64,000 nucleotides of DNA, taken from Herminiimonas sp. (GTDB lineage Bacteria > Pseudomonadota > Gammaproteobacteria > Burkholderiales > Burkholderiaceae_D). The stretch spans positions 1 to 64,000 of the forward strand of contig JAQGLW010000107.1 of assembly GCA_028292665.1 (NCBI GenBank). Reading direction: 5' to 3'. Shown in pieces: positions 38,790 through 48,484 of this stretch. The position numbers were made by a program, and so were the translations under genes. Every line of letters begins with the position of its first letter. The first letter of the stretch is position 1. The notes below the pieces were generated by a model. The model had not been told where the DNA came from, ran no database searches, and saw nothing but the letters and a program-made list of their open reading frames with translations.

Positions 38790-39377
38790 ATGGCTTTCAT
38801 CGAACCGGTCACACTCAAAGGCCGCCACGCCACGCTCGAACCGCTGACCCCGGAGCATCATGACGCGCTGGTCGCAGCGGCATCCGACGGCGAGTTATGG
38901 AAGCTCTGGTACACCTCGGTGCCGGCGCCGGACCAGACCCGCGCCTACATTGAAGCGGCGCTCGGCATGCGCGCGAACCAGGATGCGATGCCGTTTGTGA
39001 TCCGCGACAACCGCGACGGCGGCGTGGTCGGCTGCACGCGCTACTTCAATGTCGATCCGATCCACCGCCGGCTGGAAATCGGCCATACCTGGCATGCGGC
39101 CCGGATTCAGCGAACCGGCATCAACACCGAAGCCAAGCTGATGCTGCTGACGCATGCATTCGAGACGCTCAAGTGCATCGCGGTCGAATTCCGCACCCAC
39201 TGGATGAATCATCAGTCGCGCGCCGCAATTGCGCGATTGGGCGCCAAGCAGGACGGCATTCTGCGCAACCATCAACGGATGCCGGATGGTTCGTATCGCG
39301 ATACGGTCGTATTTTCGATCATCGAATCGGAGTGGCCGACAGTCAGGCGGCATCTGCAATACAAACTCGAACGCTGA
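38790..39377 (+). CDS. GNAT family N-acetyltransferase (RimJ/RimL type)
   Basis: A 195-residue acetyltransferase. The N-terminal GRHATLEPLTPEHHDALVAA and the later VVGCTRYFNVDPIHRRLEIG and ALKCIAVEFRTHWMNHQSRA-like segment (ETLKCIAVEFRTHWMNHQS) are typical of the RimL group, which acetylate protein N-termini or small molecules. The acetyl-CoA loop RIQRTGINTEAK is unusual: the common RGKGYGTEA form is changed. It sits between the MoxR and VWA genes, 9 bases from each. Confidence 0.85.
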   Translation: MAFIEPVTLKGRHATLEPLTPEHHDALVAAASDGELWKLWYTSVPAPDQTRAYIEAALGMRANQDAMPFVIRDNRDGGVVGCTRYFNVDPIHRRLEIGHTWHAARIQRTGINTEAKLMLLTHAFETLKCIAVEFRTHWMNHQSRAAIARLGAKQDGILRNHQRMPDGSYRDTVVFSIIESEWPTVRRHLQYKLER

Positions 39378-39386
39378 GGCAGCGCC

Positions 39387-40556
39387 ATGCTGATCGATTT
39401 TTTCTTCACGCTGAAAGACGCCCGGATTCCGGTGTCGATCAAGGAATTCCTCATCCTGCTGGAAGCGATGGAAAAGAACGTGATCAGTGCGTCGCTCGAC
39501 GATTTCTACTACCTGGCGCGCATCACGCTGGTCAAGGACGAGGCGCATTACGACAAGTTCGACAAGGCATTCGGCCTGTATTTCAAGGGTATCGATGCGA
39601 TCTTTGAAAAAACCCCCGAGATTCCGCTCGACTGGCTGATGAAGCGGATGCAGCGTGAACTGACGCCGGAACAAAAGGCGCAGCTCGAAAAATTCGGCTA
39701 CGACAAGCTGATGGACCGTCTCAAGGAACTGTTGGCCGAACAGAAAGAACGGCACGAAGGCGGCGGCAAATGGATCGGCACCGGCGGCACCTCGCCGTTC
39801 GGCAACGGCGGACAGAATCCGGAAGGCATCCGCATCGGCGGCGAAGGCGGCAACCGCACCGCAGTCAAGGTATGGGATGCGCGCGCCTATCGCGATTACG
39901 ATTCCGAACGCGAACTCGGCACCCGCAACATCAAAGTTGCACTGCGCCGTCTGCGCAAGTTCGCACGCGAAGGCGCGGAAGAGGAACTGGCGCTCGACGA
40001 CACCATCCGCGCCACTGCCAACAATGCCGGTTATCTCGATATCAAGATGCAGCCGGAACGCAAAAACAATATCAAGGTACTGATGCTGCTGGATGTCGGC
40101 GGCACGATGGACGACCACATTGCGCGTACCGAAGAACTGTTCTCCGCGTCAAAAACGGAATTCAAGAACATGGAGTTCTATTATTTTCATAACTGTGTCT
40201 ACGATTTCCTGTGGAAAAATAACCGGCGCCGTCATGCCGAACGTTTTCCAACCTGGGACGTCCTGCGCAAATACACGCCGGACACCAAGCTGATTTTTGT
40301 CGGCGATGCCACCATGAGTCCGTATGAAATATTGCAGCCGGGCGGTTCGGTCGAGTACAACAATGAAGAAGCCGGGACCGCATGGCTGCAGCGCTTCACC
40401 AGTACGTTTGCGAAATTCGTCTGGCTTAATCCGGAGCCTGAGGGCCTATGGCAATACCGGCAATCGATTGCGGTGATCCGTCAGTTGATGAACAACCGGA
40501 TGTTCCCGCTGACGATTGAAGGACTCGAACGCGCAATGCGATTGTTGAGCAAATAA
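39387..40556 (+). CDS. VWA domain protein of the CoxE type
   Basis: A 389-residue cytoplasmic protein that partners a MoxR ATPase. The N-terminal part (1-120) is helical; a Gly-rich linker follows at about 126-156 (GGGKWIGTGGTSPFGNGGQ), then the VWA fold from about 228. Its metal-site motif reads DVGGT (236-240) instead of DxSxS, so the first serine is glycine and the last is threonine; this variation is common in the branch. It is the last gene of the MoxR/GNAT/VWA unit. Confidence 0.88.
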   Translation: MLIDFFFTLKDARIPVSIKEFLILLEAMEKNVISASLDDFYYLARITLVKDEAHYDKFDKAFGLYFKGIDAIFEKTPEIPLDWLMKRMQRELTPEQKAQLEKFGYDKLMDRLKELLAEQKERHEGGGKWIGTGGTSPFGNGGQNPEGIRIGGEGGNRTAVKVWDARAYRDYDSERELGTRNIKVALRRLRKFAREGAEEELALDDTIRATANNAGYLDIKMQPERKNNIKVLMLLDVGGTMDDHIARTEELFSASKTEFKNMEFYYFHNCVYDFLWKNNRRRHAERFPTWDVLRKYTPDTKLIFVGDATMSPYEILQPGGSVEYNNEEAGTAWLQRFTSTFAKFVWLNPEPEGLWQYRQSIAVIRQLMNNRMFPLTIEGLERAMRLLSK

Positions 40557-40557
40557 G

Positions 40558-41388
40558 TCAATTCAACTGCGGCAAAAATTTCTTGAGCACGGAAATCAGG
40601 TGATTATTGTTGAGCGGCTTGTTCAGGAATCCGTCGCACCCTGCGCCGCGCGCCCTTGCCTGATCGTAAATGAACGATTGACCGACCAGGAAAATAACGG
40701 TTGCTCTTTCAGCGATCTGTGTCTTGATGGTTTCGCATAAACGATAGGAGTCCACTTTCGGCGTCGCGGTATTGATCATCACGACCGAGATTTTTTGCTG
40801 CCTGCATGCATCGATCGCTTCAAACTCATTGTCTGCCCAGTCCACCGATACGTTGCGTCTTGCCAGCAATCCGGCGACATAGTCGCTGAAAACAGTATTT
40901 CTGTCGACAATCAGCACGCCGCCGTCGAGCGGCGGACGCCGCATGCGCAGGTAATCGGTCCGATCGGACGAATCGCGATCCAGACGGTCCCGGCGGCGGC
41001 GCTCCGGCACCGTGACCACGTCGGATGCCTCCAGTCTGGATAACGCATCGGCCCTCTTCTCGATCAGCAGGTCCAATGCATTCAACAGGTCAGGCCGCTG
41101 GATCGGTCTCGGCACATAGGGATACGGCGATGCAATATCAGGCGTACCGACCAGCAAGGCCGGACGAACTTCGCTTGGCCCCAGATAAGATAAAGCTACC
41201 AGCGCCTTGGATTCGTCCGCATTGGCGAGAAACAGGTCAGGATCCTGAAGGTTATCTTCAGGCAGACGAAAGTAACCATAACCGCCCCGCCGATTCCGTT
41301 TATCAAAATCCGCCTCGATAACGGCTGTCTCCTCAGGAGAAAATCCGATCAGACGTACGGCAAATGGATAAAGGGAACTTTGCAACAT
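40558..41388 (-). CDS. protein with two degenerate receiver domains
   Basis: A 276-residue protein. The C-terminal domain (about 157-274) has the receiver fold: GVLIVDRNTVFSDYVAGLL, VVMINTATPKVDSY and CDGFLNKPLN. The phosphorylated aspartate is replaced by Asn206, the conserved Thr/Ser by valine in IFLVGQ, while Lys257 remains. The N-terminal 112 residues look like a second, more degenerate receiver that ends PRPIQRPDLLNALDLLIEK. A basic, Arg-rich linker joins them. It should not be phosphorylated normally and may signal by binding. It is monocistronic and convergent with the VWA gene (one base between stops). Confidence 0.7.
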   Translation of the reverse strand: MLQSSLYPFAVRLIGFSPEETAVIEADFDKRNRRGGYGYFRLPEDNLQDPDLFLANADESKALVALSYLGPSEVRPALLVGTPDIASPYPYVPRPIQRPDLLNALDLLIEKRADALSRLEASDVVTVPERRRRDRLDRDSSDRTDYLRMRRPPLDGGVLIVDRNTVFSDYVAGLLARRNVSVDWADNEFEAIDACRQQKISVVMINTATPKVDSYRLCETIKTQIAERATVIFLVGQSFIYDQARARGAGCDGFLNKPLNNNHLISVLKKFLPQLN

Positions 41389-41753
41389 ATTTCATTTTAT
41401 AAAGATTTCAATGTGTCAGGCCATATAAATTTTATACCACGCTTGCCAGGCAACAATCGATTCTTCGCTACCATGTGTTTGTTGCAGATTATCGATGCCG
41501 GTGCGGCTGTATTTCGACTGAATCATCAAGTTGATTCAAAATAGACAAACTTTATAGACAAACTTTGCCGGTTTTACTCTTTGCATGCAATTATGCAAAT
41601 GCCATTCATCCGGGTTTTATTTATTATTTTTCCTGTTCAACTATTGAATTTCGCCGACATTTGCCAATTTTCATTAGAATGCATGAACTTTTGCCTCGCG
41701 TTTCGACGTGTCTAAATCGGCAACAATACAGATTTTCTATACGTTTTCATTGA
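41389..41753. other. AT-rich gap before parE
   Basis: No gene is supported. It should carry the parE promoter on one side and that of the receiver-like gene on the other; I see no clear consensus pair for either. A 13-base tandem repeat lies at 41541-41566. No ribosome-binding site of the usual form precedes parE. Confidence 0.4.
41541..41566. repeat. 13-base direct tandem repeat, two copies
   Basis: ATAGACAAACTTT at 41541-41553 is repeated exactly at 41554-41566. It is probably a slippage duplication; it might also be a pair of protein-binding sites. Confidence 0.8.
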
Positions 41754-43742
41754 ATGGCCACTAAAAAATCCCCTTTATCCGATTACAGCGAATCGTCGAT
41801 CCGCGTGCTGAAAGGGCTGGAACCTGTCAAGCAGCGTCCGGGCATGTATACCCGTACTGAAAATCCGCTGCACATCATCCAGGAAGTCATCGATAACGCA
41901 TCCGACGAAGCGCTCGGCGGCTACTGCAAGAATATCCTCGTCACGCTTAACGTCGACGGCAGCGTCAGCGTCGAGGACGATGGGCGCGGCATTCCTGTCG
42001 GCCCGCATCCTGAAGAAAAAATACCGACGGTCGAAATCGTATTCACCCGCTTGCATGCGGGAGGCAAATTCGACAAAGGCTCGGGCGGCGCCTATGCCTT
42101 TTCGGGCGGCCTGCATGGCGTCGGCGTGTCGGTGACCAACGCACTGTCGTCGCGCCTGGAAATCATGGTCTGGCGTGAAGCCGGCGTGCATCGGATGGCG
42201 TTTGCCAACGGCGACGTAGTCGAAAAACTGAAGTCGCGTCCGTTGGCACGCGATGAAAAAAGATCCGGCACGCGCGTCACTGCGTGGCCTAATCCGAAAT
42301 ACTTCGATTCCGCTGTGATTCCGCAAGCGGAATTGCAGCGCCTGCTGCGTTCCAAGGCAGTGCTGTTGCCGGGGGTGAAAGTCACACTGACCAATGCGAA
42401 AAACGGCGAAACGCAAACCTGGCAATATGAGCAGGGCTTGCGCGGCTATCTGACCGAATCGCTGGCGCAGTCTTCGAATGCCGAGACTGTGATTCCGTTG
42501 TTCGAAGGCGAACAATATGCGAGCGCCGATGCCGAAGGGTTTGCCGAGGGCGAAGGCGCGGCGTGGGTAGTCGCATGGACCGAAGAAGGCAATGTGGTGC
42601 GCGAATCCTATGTCAATTTGATTCCGACGTCCGCCGGCGGCACTCACGAATCTGGTTTGCGCGAAGGCCTGTTCGGCGCGGTCAAGAGTTTTGTCGAAAT
42701 GCATTCGCTGTTGCCGAAAGGCGTCAAGCTGTTGCCGGAAGATGTCTTTGCGCGCGTGTCGTTCGTGCTGTCGGCCAAAGTGCTCGACCCGCAATTCCAG
42801 GGCCAGATCAAGGAGCGCCTGAATTCGCGGGACGCGGTGCGGCTGGTCTCCACCTTCACCCGGCCGCCGCTGGAGCTATGGCTCAATCATCATGTCGATT
42901 ACGGCAAGAAGCTGGCGGAACTCGTCATCAGGCAGGCGCAGAGCCGGCTGCGTTCGGCGCAGAAGATCGAAAAGAAAAAATCTTCCGGCGTTGCAGTATT
43001 GCCCGGCAAATTGACCGACTGCGAATCCAGCGATATTTCGCGCAATGAAATATTTCTGGTGGAAGGAGACTCCGCGGGCGGTTCGGCAAAAATGGGCCGC
43101 GACAAGGAATTCCAGGCGATCCTGCCGCTGCGCGGCAAAATATTGAACGCGTGGGAAACCGAGCGCGACCGGCTGTTCGGCAACAATGAAATTCATGATA
43201 TCGCGGTGGCCATCGGAGTCGATCCACATGGCAAAAACGATACGCCGGATCTGACCAGCCTGCGTTATGGCAGGATTTGCATCCTGTCCGACGCCGACGT
43301 CGACGGTTCGCATATCCAGGTGCTGCTGCTGACGCTGTTCTTCAGGCATTTTCCGAAGTTGATCGACCATGGCCATATCTGCATTGCACGGCCGCCGCTG
43401 TACCGGGTCGATGCGCCGGCGCGCGGCAAAAAACCGGCGCAGAAAATTTATGCGCTGGACGACGGCGAACTGGAAGCGATCGAAGACAAGTTGCGCAAAG
43501 ATGGCGTCAAGGACGGCGCCTGGACCATTTCACGCTTCAAGGGCCTCGGCGAAATGAATGCCGAACAGTTATGGGAAACCACGATGAATCCCGATACCCG
43601 GCGCCTGCTGCCGGTATCGCTCGGCGATTTCGATCAGATGGCATCCGAAGCGCGCTTCAACATGCTGATGGGCAAAGGCGAAGCTGCCGCGCGGCGCACC
43701 TGGATTGAAGAGCACGGCAATGAGGCGGAAGCGGATATCTGA
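41754..43742 (+). CDS. parE: DNA topoisomerase IV subunit B
   Basis: A 662-residue ATPase subunit of topoisomerase IV, which unlinks daughter chromosomes. The GHKL ATP site includes EVIDNASDEALGG and DDGRGIPVG, with HAGGKFDKGSGGAYAFSGGL (in part) in the lid; the TOPRIM motifs are EGDSAGGSAKMGRD and SDADVDGSHI. The short C-terminal length distinguishes it from GyrB. It overlaps the next gene by one base (TGATG). Confidence 0.96.
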   Translation: MATKKSPLSDYSESSIRVLKGLEPVKQRPGMYTRTENPLHIIQEVIDNASDEALGGYCKNILVTLNVDGSVSVEDDGRGIPVGPHPEEKIPTVEIVFTRLHAGGKFDKGSGGAYAFSGGLHGVGVSVTNALSSRLEIMVWREAGVHRMAFANGDVVEKLKSRPLARDEKRSGTRVTAWPNPKYFDSAVIPQAELQRLLRSKAVLLPGVKVTLTNAKNGETQTWQYEQGLRGYLTESLAQSSNAETVIPLFEGEQYASADAEGFAEGEGAAWVVAWTEEGNVVRESYVNLIPTSAGGTHESGLREGLFGAVKSFVEMHSLLPKGVKLLPEDVFARVSFVLSAKVLDPQFQGQIKERLNSRDAVRLVSTFTRPPLELWLNHHVDYGKKLAELVIRQAQSRLRSAQKIEKKKSSGVAVLPGKLTDCESSDISRNEIFLVEGDSAGGSAKMGRDKEFQAILPLRGKILNAWETERDRLFGNNEIHDIAVAIGVDPHGKNDTPDLTSLRYGRICILSDADVDGSHIQVLLLTLFFRHFPKLIDHGHICIARPPLYRVDAPARGKKPAQKIYALDDGELEAIEDKLRKDGVKDGAWTISRFKGLGEMNAEQLWETTMNPDTRRLLPVSLGDFDQMASEARFNMLMGKGEAAARRTWIEEHGNEAEADI

Positions 43743-44533
43743 TGAAGATTCGCGCGCTCCTCGTTTCGCTTTCCTTGTGGCTGATGTCCGCGTGTGCTTA
43801 CGCCGATATCTACGGCTATATCGACGAGCAGGGGGCGGCGCATTTTGCGGTTGAAAAAATCGATGCGCGTTATCAGTTATTCATGCGCGGCGACAGATCC
43901 TTTGATTCGTCCGAATTCAACACTGCGGGACCGGTAGCTATCAAGCCCGCGCTGTTGCGTTATCTGTCCGAGCATCCGAACCTGAAGAAATACGATCCTT
44001 TGCTGAAACAGGCCGCTACGGAATTTTCAGTCGATCCTGCGCTGCTCAAAGCGGTAATGGCCGCCGAATCGGGATTCAATCCGGCAGCCGTGTCGCCGAA
44101 AGGCGCGATCGGCCTGATGCAGTTGATGCCGGCAACGGCGGAACGTTACGGCGTGCAGGGAGACCGAAAGAAAAGCATCGAACAGAAGCTGACCGATCCG
44201 AAAACCAACATTCGGCTCGGCGCGCGTTATCTGCGCGATCTGCACAAGATGTTTCCGAACCAGCAGCAACTGGTGCTGGCGTCCTATAACGCGGGAGAAG
44301 CCGCGGTTCAGAAATACAAGAATAAAGTCCCGCCTTACCCGGAAACGCGCAATTACGTGCAACTGGTCACGCAGTTTTATCATTTGTACAAACCGGCATC
44401 GGACAAGACCGGCGCAACCGTTTTTTCCGATTCCGCTTCAGGCTCGAACCGCATTTACATGACCATTCCGGCCCCCTTCACCCATGGAAGAAGGGATGGG
44501 CGCAATCTGCCGGCCACAGCAATATCCCGATAA
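43742..44533 (+). CDS. lytic transglycosylase with DUF4124-like N-terminus
   Basis: A 263-residue exported murein hydrolase. The signal peptide ends near residue 21 (ACAYA); a small DUF4124-like segment (DIYGYIDEQGAAHFA) precedes the SLT domain at about 95-215. The catalytic glutamate lies in VMAAESGFNPAAVSPKG, followed by GLMQLMPATAERYG and SYNAGEAAVQKY. It cleaves glycan strands to anhydromuropeptides. It sits between parE and parC, with its start overlapping the parE stop, so it is made together with topoisomerase IV. Confidence 0.92.
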   Translation: MKIRALLVSLSLWLMSACAYADIYGYIDEQGAAHFAVEKIDARYQLFMRGDRSFDSSEFNTAGPVAIKPALLRYLSEHPNLKKYDPLLKQAATEFSVDPALLKAVMAAESGFNPAAVSPKGAIGLMQLMPATAERYGVQGDRKKSIEQKLTDPKTNIRLGARYLRDLHKMFPNQQQLVLASYNAGEAAVQKYKNKVPPYPETRNYVQLVTQFYHLYKPASDKTGATVFSDSASGSNRIYMTIPAPFTHGRRDGRNLPATAISR

Positions 44534-44547
44534 TTTCCTGAACCACG

Positions 44548-46860
44548 ATGACCGACCAAGCAAATCTTTTTGAAGCAGCACCCGCCGATGGCGGAGAATC
44601 CCTGACGCTCGCGACCTTTGCCGAGCGTGCTTACCTCGACTACGCAATATCGGTGGTGAAAGGACGCGCACTGCCGGACGTCTGCGACGGCCAGAAGCCG
44701 GTGCAGCGCCGCATTCTCTATGCGATGAACGAACTGGGCCTGAATGCCACCGCCAAACCCCGCAAATCCGCGGCGGTGGTGGGCGACGTGCTCGGCAAAC
44801 TGCATCCGCATGGCGACCAGTCGGTGTATGACGCGCTGGTGCGGATGGCGCAAAGTTTCTCGCTGCGCTATCCGCTGATCGACGGTCAGGGCAATTTCGG
44901 TTCACGCGACGGCGACGGCGCTGCAGCGATGCGTTATACGGAAGCGCGGCTCACGCCTATTTCAAAATTGCTGCTCGATGAAATCGACATGGGCACCGTC
45001 GACTTCCAGCCCAACTACGACGGCTCGACCGAGGAGCCGAAGCTGCTGCCGGCACGCCTGCCGTTCGTGCTGCTGAACGGCGCATCGGGGATTGCAGTCG
45101 GCCTTGCAACCGAGATCCCGTCGCACAATCTGCACGAGGTCGCAAAAGCGGCGGTTGCGCTGATCCGCAATCCGAAGCTATCGCATCGCGAGCTGATGGG
45201 CTTCATCCCCGGCCCGGATTTTCCCGGCGGCGGACAGATCATCACATCAGCCGGCGCGATTGCCGAAATGTATCAGACCGGCCGCGGCAGCCTGAAAGTA
45301 CGCGCCCGCTGGAAAATCGAGGACATGGCGCGCGGCCAGTGGCAGGCGGTGGTCACCGAACTGCCGCCCGGCACGTCGTCGCAAAAAATACTGGAAGAAA
45401 TCGAGGAACTGACCAATCCGAAAATCAAGCTCGGCAAAAAAACGCTGACGTCCGAGCAACTGGCGATGAAGCAGACGCTTCTGTCGCTGCTCGATACCGT
45501 GCGCGACGAATCGGGCCGGGAGGCGCCGGTGCGCCTGGTATTCGAACCGAAATCGAAAAACCAGGATCAGACTGAATTCACCAACATGCTGCTGGCGCAC
45601 ACGTCGCTGGAGACGAGCGCACCGATCAACCTGGTGATGATCGGCGGCGATGGGCGTCCGCGGCAAAAAGGTCTGGGCGATATCCTGCGCGAGTGGATCG
45701 AATTCAGGTTCGCGACGATTACGCGCCGTTCGCAATTCAAGCTGCAAAAAGTCGACGACCGTATCCATATACTCGAAGGCCGCGAAGCCGTGCTGCTGAA
45801 TATCGACAAGGTCATCCGGATCATTCGCGAAGCGGACGAGCCGAAACCGGCGCTGATGCAGGCGTTCAAATTGTCGGATCGGCAGGCGGAAGACATTCTC
45901 GAAATCCGCTTGCGCCAGCTGGCCCGCCTGGAAGCGATCAAGATTCAACAGGAGCTGGCCGAACTGCGTACCGAAAAAGCACTGCTGCACGACCTGCTCG
46001 ACAATCCGGCGTCGATGAAGAAACTCGTCATCAAGGAAATCGAAACGGACGGCAAGCAGTTCGGCGATGCGCGCCGCACGCTGATCGAAGAAGCGGAAAA
46101 AGCCGTGGCCGAACAGAAACTGATCGACGAACCGGTCACGGTCATCATCTCGCAGAAAGGATGGGTCCGCGCACGCACCGGACACGGTCATGACGCAGGC
46201 CAATTCACATTCAAGGCCGGGGACGGCCTGTACGGCGCTTATGAATGCCGTACCGTCGATAACGTCCTTGCCTTCGGTTCGAATGGACGGATTTACTCGG
46301 TTCCGGTGGCGGCATTGCCCGGCGCCCGCGGCGACGGTGTGCCGATCACGACGCTGGTCGAGCTGGCGAGCGGCACCCGCATCCTGCATTTTTTCGCGGG
46401 GCCGGCGGACGCCACGCTGCTGCTCGCCTCCACCGCAGGCTACGGCTTTACTGCCCGGGCCGGCGACATGGTGAGCCGTACCAAAGGCGGAAAAGCATTC
46501 GTTACGCTTGACGAAGGCGACGAACCGCTGGCGCCGCGCACCCTGGACGACAAGGTCGGCGCGATCGCCTGCCTGTCGGAAAAAGGCCGTCTGCTGGTGT
46601 TCGGCCTGGATGAAATCAAGACTCTGTCCGGCGGCGGCCGCGGCGTGATCCTGATCGAGCTCGACAAGAATGAGAAGATGCTCGCCGCACAGCCGATCAA
46701 CCAGCGGGGTGTGCTGGTGTCAGGAACCGGACGCGGCGGCAAGGCGCAGGAAGTCGCGCTTTCCGCATCCGGTCTGGCAAATCATATCGGCAAACGCGCG
46801 CGCAAGGGCAAGGCGCTGGAAAGCAGGATAAAACCGGCAATGCTGGCTGCGCAAAAATAA
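44548..46860 (+). CDS. parC: DNA topoisomerase IV subunit A
   Basis: A 770-residue DNA-cleaving subunit. Typical blocks are [40 protein letters not shown], and the active-site tyrosine in MRYTEARLT. The C-terminal beta-pinwheel begins near residue 500 and contains [21 protein letters not shown]-like blades; the GyrA box is absent, which confirms ParC. It follows the transglycosylase by 14 bases. Confidence 0.96.
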   Translation: MTDQANLFEAAPADGGESLTLATFAERAYLDYAISVVKGRALPDVCDGQKPVQRRILYAMNELGLNATAKPRKSAAVVGDVLGKLHPHGDQSVYDALVRMAQSFSLRYPLIDGQGNFGSRDGDGAAAMRYTEARLTPISKLLLDEIDMGTVDFQPNYDGSTEEPKLLPARLPFVLLNGASGIAVGLATEIPSHNLHEVAKAAVALIRNPKLSHRELMGFIPGPDFPGGGQIITSAGAIAEMYQTGRGSLKVRARWKIEDMARGQWQAVVTELPPGTSSQKILEEIEELTNPKIKLGKKTLTSEQLAMKQTLLSLLDTVRDESGREAPVRLVFEPKSKNQDQTEFTNMLLAHTSLETSAPINLVMIGGDGRPRQKGLGDILREWIEFRFATITRRSQFKLQKVDDRIHILEGREAVLLNIDKVIRIIREADEPKPALMQAFKLSDRQAEDILEIRLRQLARLEAIKIQQELAELRTEKALLHDLLDNPASMKKLVIKEIETDGKQFGDARRTLIEEAEKAVAEQKLIDEPVTVIISQKGWVRARTGHGHDAGQFTFKAGDGLYGAYECRTVDNVLAFGSNGRIYSVPVAALPGARGDGVPITTLVELASGTRILHFFAGPADATLLLASTAGYGFTARAGDMVSRTKGGKAFVTLDEGDEPLAPRTLDDKVGAIACLSEKGRLLVFGLDEIKTLSGGGRGVILIELDKNEKMLAAQPINQRGVLVSGTGRGGKAQEVALSASGLANHIGKRARKGKALESRIKPAMLAAQK

Positions 46861-46863
46861 ACA

Positions 46864-46907
46864 GGATCGCAGGGCGGAAGACGCTGCGCTTTTCTGCCCT
46901 GCGATCC
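46864..46907. other. 12-bp inverted repeat between convergent genes
   Basis: GGATCGCAGGGC (46864-46875) and GCCCTGCGATCC (46896-46907) can form a long hairpin at the end of parC and of the DUF1272 gene. There is no T-run, so it may be a processing or Rho-assisted end. Confidence 0.6.
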
Positions 46908-46917
46908 AGACTTCGGT

Positions 46918-47217
46918 TCAGCGCCGAGCCGGGTCGATTCCGCTATAGCGTTTGACGTAGGCCGCATGCTTTTCCAGGCGTTCGCCGGCCAGCGGTTTAT
47001 GAATGCGCTCGGTGGATGCCGGAGAAGCGATGCGTTTTTCGGAAGGGCGCACCGGACGCCGCACCAGTTCTCCGCCGCAGTTGGGGCAGACGTTTTGCAA
47101 AATGCCGTTGACGCAATCCGCGCAGAACGTGCATTCGTACGTGCAGATCATCGCATCCTTCGATTCCGGCGACAGGTCCCGGTTGCAGCATTCACAGTTG
47201 GGGCGCAGTGCAAGCAT
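46918..47217 (-). CDS. DUF1272 family zinc-ribbon protein
   Basis: A 99-residue protein with four Cys pairs in its first half: CECCNRDL, ICTYECTFCADC and VCPNCGGEL, a zinc-binding pattern. The family (DUF1272) is small and of unknown function. The basic C-terminal half ends with HAAYVKRYSGIDPARR. It follows the aminotransferase gene by 39 bases. Confidence 0.85.
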   Translation of the reverse strand: MLALRPNCECCNRDLSPESKDAMICTYECTFCADCVNGILQNVCPNCGGELVRRPVRPSEKRIASPASTERIHKPLAGERLEKHAAYVKRYSGIDPARR

Positions 47218-47256
47218 TGATTCTCCTTCCCGCCGTCATTCCGGCGAATTTCCAAG

Positions 47257-48450
47257 TCACATTTTCGCTGCAATCAGCTTGCCGAGTTTTGCAACGCCTT
47301 CACGGATCTTCTCCGGCGGCACCGTGACGAAACTCAGACGCAAGGTATTGGACTCCGGCGTATTCGCATAAAACGGCGCACCCGGCACGAAGGCGACATT
47401 CTGCGCCACCGCTTCATCGAGCAATTTCATGCTGTCGATATGCTTCGGCAGCGTGGCCCAGATGAACATGCCGCCTTCGGGTCTGGTCCATGTAGCACCG
47501 GCCGGGAAAAATTCGGCCAGCGCATCCAGCATCGCCCGGCATTGATCCGCATACAGCGTGCGGATGGTCGGTATGTGCTCTTTCAGGAAGCCATCCTTGA
47601 TCACCTCGTGCACCACCATTTGCGTCAATTGCGCAGTATGCAGGTCGGCGGCCTGCTTGGCCTGCTCCAGCTTGCGCACCAGCGGCAACGGAGCCACCAC
47701 GTAGCCGAGGCGAATGCCGGGGGTCAGCACCTTGGAAAACGATCCCATGTAGATGACGCCGCCGGGATTCATCGTCAGCATTTTCGGCAGCGGCGCGCCG
47801 CGATAACTGAGCGCGCCATAGGGATCGTCTTCGATCAGCGGCAAGCCCAGCCGTGCACAGGTTTCCACCAGCGCAGTACGGCGTTCGATCGACAGCGTGC
47901 GGCCGGTCGGATTCTGGAAGTTCGGCAGCGAATACAGCATGCGCGCACCCGATCCGATGTCTGCGACCGCATCCGGCAACAAACCGGAACCGTCGGTCGG
48001 CACCGAAACGAATTCCGGCCGGTACACCGAAAAAGCCTGCAATGCGCCGAGATAGCTCGGCGTCTCGACCAGTACCTTGCTGCCTTCATCGATCAGCACC
48101 TTGCCCAGCAGGTCGAGCCCTTGCTGCGAACCGGACAGCATCAGCACCTGCTCCGGAACGATCTTCGCGCCGTCGATCGACAGGGAATCGGCGATCCATT
48201 CGCGCAGCGGCGCATAACCGTCGCTGGGGCCGTACTGCAGCGCCACTTTGCCCTGGCGCGACAGCACGCTGTCGAATGCGCTGCGCATGCGTTCGACCGG
48301 GAAGGTCGCCGGCGACGGCAAGCCGCCGGCAAACGAAATGATTTCCGGGCGCATCGTGACTTTCAGGATTTCACGGATGACGGAGCTCTGCAGTTGCTGC
48401 GCACGCTCCGAAAAATGCCACTGGATCGGAGTTGGGTTTTCTATTTTCAT
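47257..48450 (-). CDS. PLP-dependent aminotransferase (LysN/2-aminoadipate type)
   Basis: A 397-residue class I aminotransferase. The PLP lysine lies in GSFSKVLTPGIRLGY; GSQQGLDLLGKVLIDEG and PNFQNPTGRTLS are typical of the fold-type I LysN/AAT-like branch related to MocR C-terminal domains. The substrate may be an aliphatic or aromatic amino acid. It is upstream of the DUF1272 gene and 34 bases downstream of the RidA gene. Confidence 0.88.
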   Translation of the reverse strand: MKIENPTPIQWHFSERAQQLQSSVIREILKVTMRPEIISFAGGLPSPATFPVERMRSAFDSVLSRQGKVALQYGPSDGYAPLREWIADSLSIDGAKIVPEQVLMLSGSQQGLDLLGKVLIDEGSKVLVETPSYLGALQAFSVYRPEFVSVPTDGSGLLPDAVADIGSGARMLYSLPNFQNPTGRTLSIERRTALVETCARLGLPLIEDDPYGALSYRGAPLPKMLTMNPGGVIYMGSFSKVLTPGIRLGYVVAPLPLVRKLEQAKQAADLHTAQLTQMVVHEVIKDGFLKEHIPTIRTLYADQCRAMLDALAEFFPAGATWTRPEGGMFIWATLPKHIDSMKLLDEAVAQNVAFVPGAPFYANTPESNTLRLSFVTVPPEKIREGVAKLGKLIAAKM

Positions 48451-48484
48451 GCTTGTCTGATCAGGTAACTGATGGAATCATTTG

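Noticed and set aside
38895-40118. 407-codon open frame antisense to the GNAT and VWA genes
   Set aside because: It spans two real genes on the opposite strand and has no recognisable domain.
41775-42794. 339-codon open frame antisense to parE
   Set aside because: Shadow of a strongly conserved gene; composition typical of antisense frames in GC-rich DNA.
45247-46389. 380-codon open frame antisense to parC
   Set aside because: Same reason: no motif, Arg/Gln/Phe-rich, and parC is certain.
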